From Pseudoxanthomonas indica (GTDB lineage: Bacteria; Pseudomonadota; Gammaproteobacteria; Xanthomonadales; Xanthomonadaceae), in assembly GCF_900167565.1 (NCBI RefSeq), contig NZ_FUZV01000001.1:620001-684000 (forward strand): 64,000 bases of DNA, in the 5' to 3' direction. Below the pieces are notes generated by a model. It had not been told where the DNA came from. It saw only the letters and a program-made list of their open reading frames with translations, and did not search any database. Positions 56,548 through 64,000 of this stretch are shown piece by piece (positions within the stretch are counted from its first letter, which is position 1; the number at the start of each line of letters is the position of its first letter). A program made the translations under genes and the position numbers.

Positions 56548-57627
56548 ATGATGCTGTCGCGCAGGTGGTCCGCTTTTTCCGTCTTCTTCATCAGTCTTTG
56601 CCTGCCCGCCTCCGCTGGCCTGGCCGCCGAACCCAGCGCCGCGCAAGCGGCCGTCATCGCCCAGCAGATGCAGCGCTATGAAGGTCGCGTGCCGGGCGCT
56701 GCGCTGCTGGTGCTGCAGGACGGCCAGCCGGTGGTATCGCGCGGCTTTGGCCTGGCCAATCTGGAGGATGCGATTGCCGTCACTCCGCAGAGCAATTTCC
56801 GCCTGGCCTCGATCAGCAAACAGTTCACTGCTGCCAGCATCCTGTTGCTGGCCGAAGACGGCAAACTGCGCCTGGAGGATCCCGTCAAACGCTGGCTGCC
56901 GTCATTGCCGTCGGCGGCTGACCGCATCACCCTGCGCCATCTGCTGAGCCACACTTCCGGCCTGATCGACTACGAAGAGGTGATGCCCGCCGATCAAAGC
57001 GAGCAGTTGCATGACATCGATGTGCTGCATCTGCTGGAAGGCCAGGATCGCACCTACTTCGCGCCGGGGTCGTCGTATCGCTACAGCAACAGCGGCTATG
57101 CGTTGTTGGCGCTGATCGTGGGCAAGGCCTCGGGCCAGGATTTCGCCAGCTTCCTGCGCCAGCGGATCTTCCTGCCGTTGGGCATGAACAACACCGTTGC
57201 GCTGGAGGAAGGCCGCAGCAGCGTGGTCAACCGCGCCTATGGCTACAGCGAAACCGATGGCCGTTGGCAGCGCACGGATCAGAGTTCCACCAGCGCCGTG
57301 CTGGGTGATGGCGGAATCTATTCGTCCCTCGATGACCTGGCGCGCTGGGATGCCGCGCTGTATGACGAGCGGCTGCTGAAGGCCGAGTCGCTCAAGCTGG
57401 CTTTCAGCCCGGCCACCCGTACCGACGAACCGCATGTGCCCTTTTATGGTTTCGGCTGGCGCATCGACGGCGACACCTTGTGGCATTCGGGCGAGAGCAT
57501 CGGCTTCCGCAATGTCATCCTGCGCTTTCCGAAGGAACGGCTGACCGTGCTGTTGCTGAGCAACCGCAACGATCCCGAGCCGTATGCGACCGCCAGCGCG
57601 ATCGCCGAGGCATTCCGCCAGCGCTGA
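56548..57627 (+). CDS. Serine hydrolase of the beta-lactamase/PBP-like (class C) family
   Basis: The 359-residue exported protein has a signal peptide ending GLAAEPSA near residue 27 and then a beta-lactamase-fold domain. Catalytic motifs: SxxK as S-I-S-K in FRLASISKQFTA, YxN as Y-S-N in YRYSNSGYALL, and the KTG-box equivalent HSG in LWHSGESIGF. Such proteins are usually peptidases or esterases, not antibiotic hydrolases. Start ATG 56548 (or 56551) follows GGGGGTG. It converges with the FAD oxidoreductase, the two stop codons being one base apart. Confidence 0.88.
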   Translation: MMLSRRWSAFSVFFISLCLPASAGLAAEPSAAQAAVIAQQMQRYEGRVPGAALLVLQDGQPVVSRGFGLANLEDAIAVTPQSNFRLASISKQFTAASILLLAEDGKLRLEDPVKRWLPSLPSAADRITLRHLLSHTSGLIDYEEVMPADQSEQLHDIDVLHLLEGQDRTYFAPGSSYRYSNSGYALLALIVGKASGQDFASFLRQRIFLPLGMNNTVALEEGRSSVVNRAYGYSETDGRWQRTDQSSTSAVLGDGGIYSSLDDLARWDAALYDERLLKAESLKLAFSPATRTDEPHVPFYGFGWRIDGDTLWHSGESIGFRNVILRFPKERLTVLLLSNRNDPEPYATASAIAEAFRQR

Positions 57628-57628
57628 A

Positions 57629-59224
57629 TCAGCGCAGGTCGGCGAGGATCGTGCGTGAGGCGTTGTGACCGGGCGCGCCGGTCACCCCGCCACCCGGATG
57701 GGTGCCGGATCCGCACAGGTACAGGCCCGGAATGGCGCCGCGATAATCGGCTTGCCCCAGCATCGGGCGCGCACTGAAAAGCTGGTTGAGCGAGAGCGCG
57801 CCATGGAAGATGTCGCCGCCGACCAGGCCGAAGATGCGCTCCAGATCCAGCGGACTCAGCACCTGCCGTCCCAGCACGGAATCGGCAAAGCCCGGTGCGA
57901 AGCGCTCCACCGTGGCGATCATCAGATCGGCGACTTCCTCGCGGTGGTCGTCCCAACTGCGGCCATCAGGCAGCGTGGGCGCGACGTGTTGGCAGAACAG
58001 GCTGGCCACGTGCTGGCCCGCCGGCGCCAGCGAATCATCCAGGGTGGACGGAATCAGCATCTCGACTATCGGCTGGCGCGACCAGCCGTTCGCCAGTGCG
58101 TCGCGGTAAGCCTGATCCATGTAGTCCAGACTCGGCGCCATGATGATCCCGGCGGTCAGGTGATCACCTTCGCCCGGCAAGGCACTGAAGTCCGGCAACC
58201 GTGACAGCGCCACATTCATGCGGAACGTGCCGGAACCACAGCGCCAGTTGTCCATCCGCTCGCGGGTGGCGGCGGGCACGTCCTGCGGGCGCATCAAGCG
58301 CTGATAAAGCAGCTTGGGATTGACGTTGGCGACGACCGCGCGTGCGCGTAGGGTTTCGCCCGCTTCGGTGATCACCCCGACCGCGCGTCCCTTTTCCACC
58401 AGCACTTCCCGCACGGCGGCGTCGGTGCGCAGTTCCACCCCCGCCGCGCGCGCCGCACTTGCCATGGCCTGGGTGATCGCGCCCATGCCTCCGATTGCAT
58501 GCCCCCACGCACCCTTGACTCCGTTCACTTCGCCAAAGACGTGATGCAGCAAGACATACGCCGAACCGGGCGTGTACGGGCTGGCGTAGTTGCCGACCAC
58601 GCCGTCGAAGCCGAACAGCGCCTTGATTGGCGCGCTTTCGAACCAGCGATCCAGATACTCGGCCGCCGAAATGGTGAACAGATCCAGCAACTCCTGGCGC
58701 AGGGTTTCATCCAGCGCATGCAGGCGCTTGCCCAAGCGGCCGGCGCGCAGCAGTTCCGGCAACGCCTTCCACCAGCCGCCATCAGTCAGGTTGGGCGGCG
58801 GTTCCAGCGCCAGCGCGCGCAACACGTCGGCAATCGCATCCAGGCGCGCCTCGTAAGCCGGCAGGCGTTCGGCATCACGCCCGGAGAACTTGGCCACCTG
58901 GGCCTGGGTCTGGCCCTCGCCGGTCAGCAGATACTGGCCATCGGGCAGTGGCAGGAAGTTGTTGCGGCGGCGTTGCACGATGCGCAAGCCATGGGCATGC
59001 AGATCCAGATCCGCGATGACCTTCGGTTGCAGCAGCGATACCGTGTAAGACGCCACCGAGTTGCGGAAGCCCGGGTGGAATTCTTCGGTGACCGCAGCGC
59101 CGCCCAGCACCGGGCGCCGCTCCAGCACCGTCACCTTCAGGCCGGCCTTGGCCAGGTAGGTGGCGCAGACCAGGCCATTGTGGCCACCACCGAGCAACAC
59201 CACGTCGCGGGTCGCCTCAGCCAT
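57629..59224 (-). CDS. FAD-dependent oxidoreductase (phytoene-desaturase-like)
   Basis: The 531-residue flavoprotein belongs to the CrtI/PYROXD2-like group. The dinucleotide-binding GGGHNG is in VVLLGGGHNGLVCATYLAKAGLKVTVLERR at the N terminus and the C-terminal FAD-binding LYLCGSGTHPGGGVTGAPGHNASRTIL closes the fold. Substrate unknown; carotenoid genes are not beside it, so a carotenoid role is not supported. The start is ATG at 59224 giving Met-Ala-Glu-Ala; an in-frame GTG five codons earlier is possible. Confidence 0.87.
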   Translation of the reverse strand: MAEATRDVVLLGGGHNGLVCATYLAKAGLKVTVLERRPVLGGAAVTEEFHPGFRNSVASYTVSLLQPKVIADLDLHAHGLRIVQRRRNNFLPLPDGQYLLTGEGQTQAQVAKFSGRDAERLPAYEARLDAIADVLRALALEPPPNLTDGGWWKALPELLRAGRLGKRLHALDETLRQELLDLFTISAAEYLDRWFESAPIKALFGFDGVVGNYASPYTPGSAYVLLHHVFGEVNGVKGAWGHAIGGMGAITQAMASAARAAGVELRTDAAVREVLVEKGRAVGVITEAGETLRARAVVANVNPKLLYQRLMRPQDVPAATRERMDNWRCGSGTFRMNVALSRLPDFSALPGEGDHLTAGIIMAPSLDYMDQAYRDALANGWSRQPIVEMLIPSTLDDSLAPAGQHVASLFCQHVAPTLPDGRSWDDHREEVADLMIATVERFAPGFADSVLGRQVLSPLDLERIFGLVGGDIFHGALSLNQLFSARPMLGQADYRGAIPGLYLCGSGTHPGGGVTGAPGHNASRTILADLR

Positions 59225-59578
59225 GACGATGATCCGCACGCGATCCGGTCGCGGACATGGCCCGGTCATGGGGCTGGCTATACTGGAACGCGGAATGGCA
59301 GGAAAGGCAGCGCGGGGCGACAGGTTTGGGCACGACAGGAGTCCGGGCAAAAGCAAGGCAGGTCGGCATGGCCATGACCATGCACGTTGCCCAGAGCATA
59401 ACCGGCGACCGCGGCGCCGGCGTCGGATTGCGCGGGCCGTGGCCGCCGTCCGTATTCACGGTTCCACGAGTTTCCGCCCCCGGCGCGTACTATGGGCGGG
59501 TGGGCAATGTCGGTGCCCAGGGGAAGATGGGACCGCCAGGTAATGCCATTTCAATCACCACGTCCGCCTGCTGAGCCT
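59225..59578. other. 354-bp divergent intergenic region without a clear gene
   Basis: Between the minus-strand FAD oxidoreductase and the plus-strand CHASE2 gene. A TATACT (59279-59284) and a TACTAT (59488-59493) on the plus strand are -10-like, but neither has a convincing -35. A 68-codon frame from 59368 to 59574 (MAMTMHVAQSITGDRG at its start) has a weak ribosome-binding site and no recognisable domain. I see nothing else here. Confidence 0.5.
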
Positions 59579-61243
59579 ATGACGTCGAGCCTGGCTGTCC
59601 CCACTACGCGCAACCGCCTGCTGATCGCCATCGGCGCGGCCGCGCTGGTGTCGTGCCTGATCCTGCTGGGACTGACCCGGCGCGCGGACGCCTGGATGTA
59701 TGACCGGCTGAGCTCGGCCACCTCGCACCAACCGGATCCGCGCATCGTCGTGGTGGCGATCGATGACAAGAGCCTGGCCGAACTGGGCCGCTGGCCGTGG
59801 TCACGGCGCACCCATGCACGCCTGGTCGATGAGCTGGGCCGCATCGGCGTGCGCGGTATTGGTCTGGACTTGTTGCTGTCCGAACCGGCGCTGTTCGATC
59901 CCGAAGGCGATGCTCTGCTCGCGCGCGCGATGAGCCGCAATGGCCGCGTCGTCCTGCCGGTGCTGGCCGAGCCGACCCAGTTGAACGGCCCGCCGGTCGA
60001 ACTGTTGCCGATTCCGGAGTTCTCGGCCTCGGCGGCTTCGTTGGGCCATGTGGATGTGGCCGCCGATGCCGATGGCGCGGTGCGCAGCACGTTCCTGCGC
60101 GCGGGCCAGGGTTCGCCGCGCTGGCCGAGCCTGTCGCTGGCGCTCAGTCAGCTGGATCAGGCCGTGGACGTCAACGTGGCCCTGCCCGGCGAACGGGTCG
60201 AGCAGGTGCCGTCCAGCTCACCCCAGCAATGGGTGCGCGACTACCGCGTGCTGATTCCCTTCGCGCGACCTGTCACCGGCTTCTCGCAGGTCTCCTACAC
60301 CGATGTGATCAATGGCCGGGTGTCTGCCGACCAGCTGAGAGACCGCTGGATCCTGGTGGGGACCACGGCGCTGGGCATGGGCGAACCGGTTCGCGTGCCC
60401 AACCGCAGCGCCGTGCATGCACTCAGTGGCGTGCAGTACGAGGCCAACGTGCTCAACATGCTGCTGCAGGACAAGGCGGTCACGCCGATGTCGCTGGGCG
60501 CGCAACTGTTGCTGTCGATTGTCCTGGTGGCGGCGCCGCTGTTGCTGTGCAGCCTGCCGGGCATGCGACCGCTGTGGCGACCGGCGCTTGTGATGATGGC
60601 GGTGACTCTGCTGCTTTCGTTCGCGCTGCTGCAGTTCGGTCGCCTGTGGTTTCCGGTGTCGGCCAGCCTGCTGGTGCTGGCGGTGGGCGCCTCCATCTGG
60701 CTGTACAGCTACATCCGCCGCACCCGCCATGCGGCCCAGACCGATGCACTGACGGGGCTGGCCAATCGCGGCAAGTTCAACAGCGCACTGGAACAGGAAC
60801 TGCGCAGCGCCCAGCGCAGCCAGCTGCCGCTGTCGCTGCTGTTGCTGGACATCGATCAGTTCCGCCAACTCAATGACAGCCACGGCGCCGGTGCGGGCGA
60901 CGCGGTGTTGCGCCTGCTTGCACGCGTGCTGCGCGGGCGTGCGCGACGTCCACGCGATGTCATCGCCCGTTTGAACGCCGACGAATTCGCCGTGCTGCTG
61001 CCGGAAACCTCGGCGCAGGCGGCGGCGACCATCGCCACCACCATCCATGTGGACCTGGCCAACCTGGCCGCACGCGGCGAGCGCAATGCCGAAGCACCGG
61101 CCTTCACCGCCTGCATCGGCATGCACACTGCGGCAGCCAGCGACGAACTGGCAGCGACCGACTTGTTCGAACGCGCCGATGCCGCCCTGTTCCAGGCCAA
61201 ACAGGCGGGACGCAATCGCAGCGCAGGCCACGCCGCCGGCTGA
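59579..61243 (+). CDS. CHASE2 sensor protein with degenerate GGDEF domain
   Basis: The 554-residue membrane signalling protein: N-terminal transmembrane helix, periplasmic CHASE2 domain (about residues 25-275; PRIVVVAIDDKSLAELGRWPWSRRTHARLVDELG and RWILVGTTALGMGEPVRVP), three membrane helices near 290-375, then a GGDEF-type domain from LTGLANRGKFN. The signature should read GGDEF; here it is N466-A-D-E-F470, so cyclase activity is improbable, while the I-site R457-P-R-D460 is intact. It may bind c-di-GMP. The start could also be the ATG at 59543. Confidence 0.88.
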   Translation: MTSSLAVPTTRNRLLIAIGAAALVSCLILLGLTRRADAWMYDRLSSATSHQPDPRIVVVAIDDKSLAELGRWPWSRRTHARLVDELGRIGVRGIGLDLLLSEPALFDPEGDALLARAMSRNGRVVLPVLAEPTQLNGPPVELLPIPEFSASAASLGHVDVAADADGAVRSTFLRAGQGSPRWPSLSLALSQLDQAVDVNVALPGERVEQVPSSSPQQWVRDYRVLIPFARPVTGFSQVSYTDVINGRVSADQLRDRWILVGTTALGMGEPVRVPNRSAVHALSGVQYEANVLNMLLQDKAVTPMSLGAQLLLSIVLVAAPLLLCSLPGMRPLWRPALVMMAVTLLLSFALLQFGRLWFPVSASLLVLAVGASIWLYSYIRRTRHAAQTDALTGLANRGKFNSALEQELRSAQRSQLPLSLLLLDIDQFRQLNDSHGAGAGDAVLRLLARVLRGRARRPRDVIARLNADEFAVLLPETSAQAAATIATTIHVDLANLAARGERNAEAPAFTACIGMHTAAASDELAATDLFERADAALFQAKQAGRNRSAGHAAG

Positions 61244-61387
61244 TTTGCCGGCCTTGTGAAGAAGACTTGTTCCCGCCGGGCACATGACCTTCGACACCCC
61301 CTGCCCGTCGGGGCAAGGAGTAAAGTCCGCCGCACGTCCACGCCGGACGCCCTTGAACCCATCGCCCTTGCGGGCCGGAGTACCTTC

Positions 61388-63496
61388 GTGACCTTTCGCA
61401 AACCGCAGCTTCTTCTCCTGTCATTGGCCGTCACCGCCGCGCTGGCAGGCTGCTCCAAACCCAACGATGCCGCCTCGCCTGACGCCGCCGCCCAGGCCAC
61501 GCCCGCCGCGGCCGAGCTGAAGCTCACGCTGGACGAAAGCAAGCTGCCGCCGGTCAACCGCTTCCAGCTCGCCGATCTCGACGACAGCAAGGGCGCCTGC
61601 ACCGATTTCGGTGGCTACATCAACAGCAAGTGGCTGGCGGCCAACCCGATCCCGGGAGACCGCAGCAGCTGGGGCGCGTTCGAAATGCTCGACGAGCGTT
61701 CCACTGCCGTGCAGCGCCAGTTGGCCGAGCAGGCCGCCGCGCACACCGGTACGGGCGTCGAGAAGTTGGTCGGCGATTTCTGGGCCACCGGCATGGATAC
61801 CGACAAGATCAACCAGCAGGGCGTCGAGCCGCTCAAGCCTTACCTGGGTGAAATCGATGCGCTGACCGATGGCCCGTCCGTGGCCGAGTTCCTGCGCAAG
61901 TCCGCGGCCAAGGGTAATGGCTTCCTGATTGGCATCGGTTCGATGCCGGACTTCAAGCAGTCCGACATCAACATCGCCGCCACCGGCCAGGGCGGCCTGG
62001 GCCTGCCGGACGTGCCGTACTACAGCAAGCCCGATTACAAGGCCATTCGCGAAGCCTATGTGGCGCACATCGCCAAGGTGCTGGAACTGTCCGGCGTGCC
62101 GGCCGCCGATGCGGCCAAGCAGGCCAAGGACGTGCTGGCGTTCGAAACCCGCCTGGCCAAGGTCTCCAAGTCCTCGGAAGAGTTCTCGCGCGATGTGGGC
62201 CTGTACTACAACCCGGTCACCGTGGCCGATGCCGACAAGCTGTCGCCGAACTTCCCGTTCTCCAAGCTGTTCGAATCGCAGGGCGTCAAGGCCCCGGAAA
62301 AATTCTCGCTGTCAGTGCCGGCCTACCACGCCGAAGTCAGCAAGATGCTGGCCGACGTGCCGGTGGAGCAGTGGAAGTCCTACCTGCGTTTCCACCTGGT
62401 GGATGACGCCTCGCCGTATCTGTCCGATGCCTTCGTCGACGAGAACTTCAACTTCTACGGCAAGGAACTGAGCGGCAAGAAGGAACTGCGCGAGCGCGGC
62501 AAGCGCGTGCTCGACACCGTCGATGATCAGGTCGGCGAAGCGCTGGGCCAGATGTACGTCAAGGTGGCCTTCCCGGCCGAGTCCAAGCAGAAGATGGAAG
62601 CGCTGATCAAGAACCTGAGCGATTCGCTCAAGCTGCGCATCGAAAACCTGGCCTGGATGAGCGCCGACACCAAGAAGAAGGCCATCGAGAAGTGGGCCGC
62701 CTTCCAGCCGCGCGTCGGCTACCCGGACAAGTGGCGTGAATGGACCGGCCTGACCACCAGCCGCGACAGCTACATCGGCAACGTGCTGGCCGCGCGCGAG
62801 TTCAACTACAAGTGGGACATCAGCAAGATTGGCCAGCCGGTGGACAAGACCGAATGGGGCATGCGCCCGCAGACGGTCAACGCCTCCTACAACCCGCTGG
62901 CCAACCAGCTGACCTTCCCGGCCGCCATCCTGCAGCCGCCGTTCTTTGATCCCAACGCGGACGATGCGGTGAACTACGGCGGCATCGGCGCGGTCATCGG
63001 CCACGAGATGACCCACGGCTACGACGACCAGGGTTCGCGCTTCGGACCGACCGGCAACATGGAAAACTGGTGGACCCAGGCCGACGCCGACGGCTTCAAG
63101 TCGCGCACCGGCAAGCTGGTGGCGCAGTTCGACGGCTACCGCACCGCCGACGGCAAGCCGGTCAACGGCAACCACACGCTGGGCGAGAACATCGCCGACC
63201 TGGGTGGCCTGGCCACCGCCTATGACGCCATGAAGAAGGCCACCGCCAACACGCCGGACCCGATGATTGACGGCCTGAGCCGCGACCAGCGCTTCTTCGC
63301 CGGCTGGGCCACGGTGTGGCGCCGCAACATGACGGCCAAGGAAATCGACAAGCGCCTGCAGACCGACGAGCACGCACTGGCCGATTTCCGCGCGATTGGC
63401 GCGCCGTCCAACCTGCCGGCCTTCGCCGCTGCGTTCAAGTGCAAGGCGGGCGATGCGATGGTGCGTGATGGCGACAAGCAGGTCGTGATCTGGTAA
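61388..63496 (+). CDS. M13-family zinc metallopeptidase, lipoprotein (PepO-like)
   Basis: Neprilysin-type endopeptidase of 702 residues. The start is GTG at 61388, set by GGAG seven bases upstream and because the following LLLLSLAVTAALAGC forms a signal peptide with lipobox LAGC (Cys 22), so it is probably a membrane-anchored periplasmic peptidase. The zinc motif is H539-E-M-T-H543 in GAVIGHEMTHGYDDQG, the third ligand E600 in ENIADLGGLATAYDA, and the substrate-binding NASYNPLANQLTFPAAILQPPFF precedes them. A second M13 gene follows directly. Confidence 0.94.
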   Translation: MTFRKPQLLLLSLAVTAALAGCSKPNDAASPDAAAQATPAAAELKLTLDESKLPPVNRFQLADLDDSKGACTDFGGYINSKWLAANPIPGDRSSWGAFEMLDERSTAVQRQLAEQAAAHTGTGVEKLVGDFWATGMDTDKINQQGVEPLKPYLGEIDALTDGPSVAEFLRKSAAKGNGFLIGIGSMPDFKQSDINIAATGQGGLGLPDVPYYSKPDYKAIREAYVAHIAKVLELSGVPAADAAKQAKDVLAFETRLAKVSKSSEEFSRDVGLYYNPVTVADADKLSPNFPFSKLFESQGVKAPEKFSLSVPAYHAEVSKMLADVPVEQWKSYLRFHLVDDASPYLSDAFVDENFNFYGKELSGKKELRERGKRVLDTVDDQVGEALGQMYVKVAFPAESKQKMEALIKNLSDSLKLRIENLAWMSADTKKKAIEKWAAFQPRVGYPDKWREWTGLTTSRDSYIGNVLAAREFNYKWDISKIGQPVDKTEWGMRPQTVNASYNPLANQLTFPAAILQPPFFDPNADDAVNYGGIGAVIGHEMTHGYDDQGSRFGPTGNMENWWTQADADGFKSRTGKLVAQFDGYRTADGKPVNGNHTLGENIADLGGLATAYDAMKKATANTPDPMIDGLSRDQRFFAGWATVWRRNMTAKEIDKRLQTDEHALADFRAIGAPSNLPAFAAAFKCKAGDAMVRDGDKQVVIW

Positions 63497-63514
63497 TCCA
63501 CGGCTCGCAATGAA

Positions 63515-63554
63515 GCAAAGGAAGGCCCGGGGAAACCCGGGCCTTCCTGCTTTG
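63515..63554 (+). terminator. Hairpin terminator between the two M13 peptidase genes
   Basis: AGGAAGGCCCGGG (63519-63531) pairs perfectly over 13 bp with CCCGGGCCTTCCT (63536-63548) around a GAAA tetraloop. The T-run after it is weak (TGCTTTG), so termination may be incomplete. Confidence 0.65.
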
Positions 63555-63644
63555 CACGTGGCGACAGCCGAACTGTGCGGCGCGTTCAGGGACTTCATGC
63601 CGCGCTTGCTAGAATCCGCCCGACCTCAATACCCGGAAGCCCCG

Positions 63645-64000
63645 ATGTCCTCACTCCGCGCGCTTGGCAAACCCTCCCTGCTCGCCTTTGCCCTGGTCGC
63701 CGCGCTGGGCAGCACCCATGCCGACGCCGCCAAGAAGAAGGCCAAGGCCCCGGCGGTGAGCGCGCAGTGCAGTGACTTCTATGCCTCGGCCAATGCCGAC
63801 TGGCTCAAGGCCAATACCGCCGGCAGCGCGTTGGGCCAGCTGCGCGAGCGCAGCCAGCAACAGCAGCGCGACCTGCTGCAGGCCGCGATGCAGTCACCGC
63901 AAGGCAACGTGCAGAAACTGCTCGGCGATTTCTGGGCCAGCGGCCTGGATGAAGCCGCCGTGGAAGCCGACGGCGCGCGTCCCATCGCCCCGCTGCTGGA
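63645..64000 (+). CDS. Second M13-family metallopeptidase (partial, 3' end outside window)
   Basis: An open frame of 118 codons from ATG 63645 to the window end. It has a Sec signal peptide (KPSLLAFALVAALGSTHADA) with no lipobox, a lysine-rich linker, then CSDFYASANADWLKANTAGSALGQLRERSQQQQRDLL and LLGDFWASGLDEAAVEADG. These match the N-terminal M13 pattern of the preceding gene (CTDFGGYINSKWLAANPIPG, then VGDFWATGMDTDKINQQG). Tandem M13 genes suggest duplication. The zinc motif would lie beyond the window. Confidence 0.85.
   Translation, partial: MSSLRALGKPSLLAFALVAALGSTHADAAKKKAKAPAVSAQCSDFYASANADWLKANTAGSALGQLRERSQQQQRDLLQAAMQSPQGNVQKLLGDFWASGLDEAAVEADGARPIAPLL

Noticed and set aside
56548-57627. 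Serine hydrolase as a class C (AmpC) beta-lactamase
   Set aside because: The SxxK, YxN and HSG motifs fit the wider serine peptidase/esterase group; the KTG box is replaced by HSG and the overall sequence lacks AmpC-specific features.
57629-59224. FAD oxidoreductase as a carotenoid (phytoene) desaturase
   Set aside because: No crtB, crtE or other carotenoid gene is nearby and the PYROXD2-like pattern fits as well.
59368-59574. Possible small gene (68 codons) upstream of the CHASE2 gene
   Set aside because: The ribosome-binding site is weak, no hydrophobic or charged pattern suggests a protein, and the frame overlaps the likely promoter region.

Overview
The window is a GC-rich chromosomal segment from a gammaproteobacterium, most likely of the Xanthomonadaceae/Lysobacteraceae (Stenotrophomonas, Pseudoxanthomonas, Lysobacter and relatives). 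Three things point there: the gene order map-glnD-dapD facing rpsB-tsf, followed by pyrH, frr, uppS, cdsA, dxr, rseP, bamA, lpxD, fabZ, lpxA, lpxB, rnhB, dnaE and accA; a metallo-beta-lactamase resembling Stenotrophomonas L1; and GTAG-type REP palindromes. The genus cannot be fixed from the sequence alone. No tRNA, rRNA, CRISPR array, insertion sequence or prophage was seen.

Layout. 1-4.4 kb (minus): map, glnD and dapD (N-terminal Met removal, PII nitrogen sensing, lysine/diaminopimelate). 4.4-6.5 kb (plus): rpsB-tsf with a long leader, an intercistronic hairpin and a strong terminator. 6.6-9.8 kb: an accessory pocket with an HDOD-GGDEF diguanylate cyclase, a subclass B3 metallo-beta-lactamase and an AIM24-family protein. 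9.9-31.5 kb (plus): a long envelope and housekeeping run. It covers UMP kinase, a CDF metal exporter, ribosome recycling, undecaprenyl-PP and CDP-DAG synthesis, DXP reductoisomerase, RseP, BamA, the early lipid A pathway with FabZ, RNase HII, DNA polymerase III alpha, acetyl-CoA carboxylase alpha, TilS, exonuclease VII small subunit and farnesyl-PP synthase. Many of these genes overlap by four bases or fewer.

31.5-51.4 kb is mostly minus strand: a DUF4870 protein, the TldD/PmbA protease pair, YhdP, RNase G, Maf, RlmH, RsfS, NadD, HolA, LptE and LeuS. Three plus-strand genes interrupt it: a SIMPL-domain protein, a TonB-like protein and a Tat-exported PhoX-like phosphatase with a Pho-box-like repeat upstream. 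A pair of GTAG REP palindromes lies between the convergent darP and tldD.

51.4-64 kb is more accessory. It holds a three-gene overlapping operon (membrane protein, small XRE-type regulator, DUF998-like membrane protein) whose promoter is covered by two similar 20-bp dyads, then a CnoX-like thioredoxin, DUF4442 and DUF502 proteins, a small coiled-coil membrane protein, a queuosine-precursor transporter, a serine hydrolase, an FAD oxidoreductase, a CHASE2 protein with a degenerate GGDEF domain, and two tandem M13 metallopeptidases, the second cut by the window end.

Most of the window is conserved core genome. The points most worth following are the self-contained regulator operon with twin operators, the CHASE2 protein that kept its c-di-GMP I-site but lost the GGDEF signature, the chromosomal B3 metallo-beta-lactamase, and the Pho-box/PhoX pair placed inside an opposite-strand housekeeping cluster.
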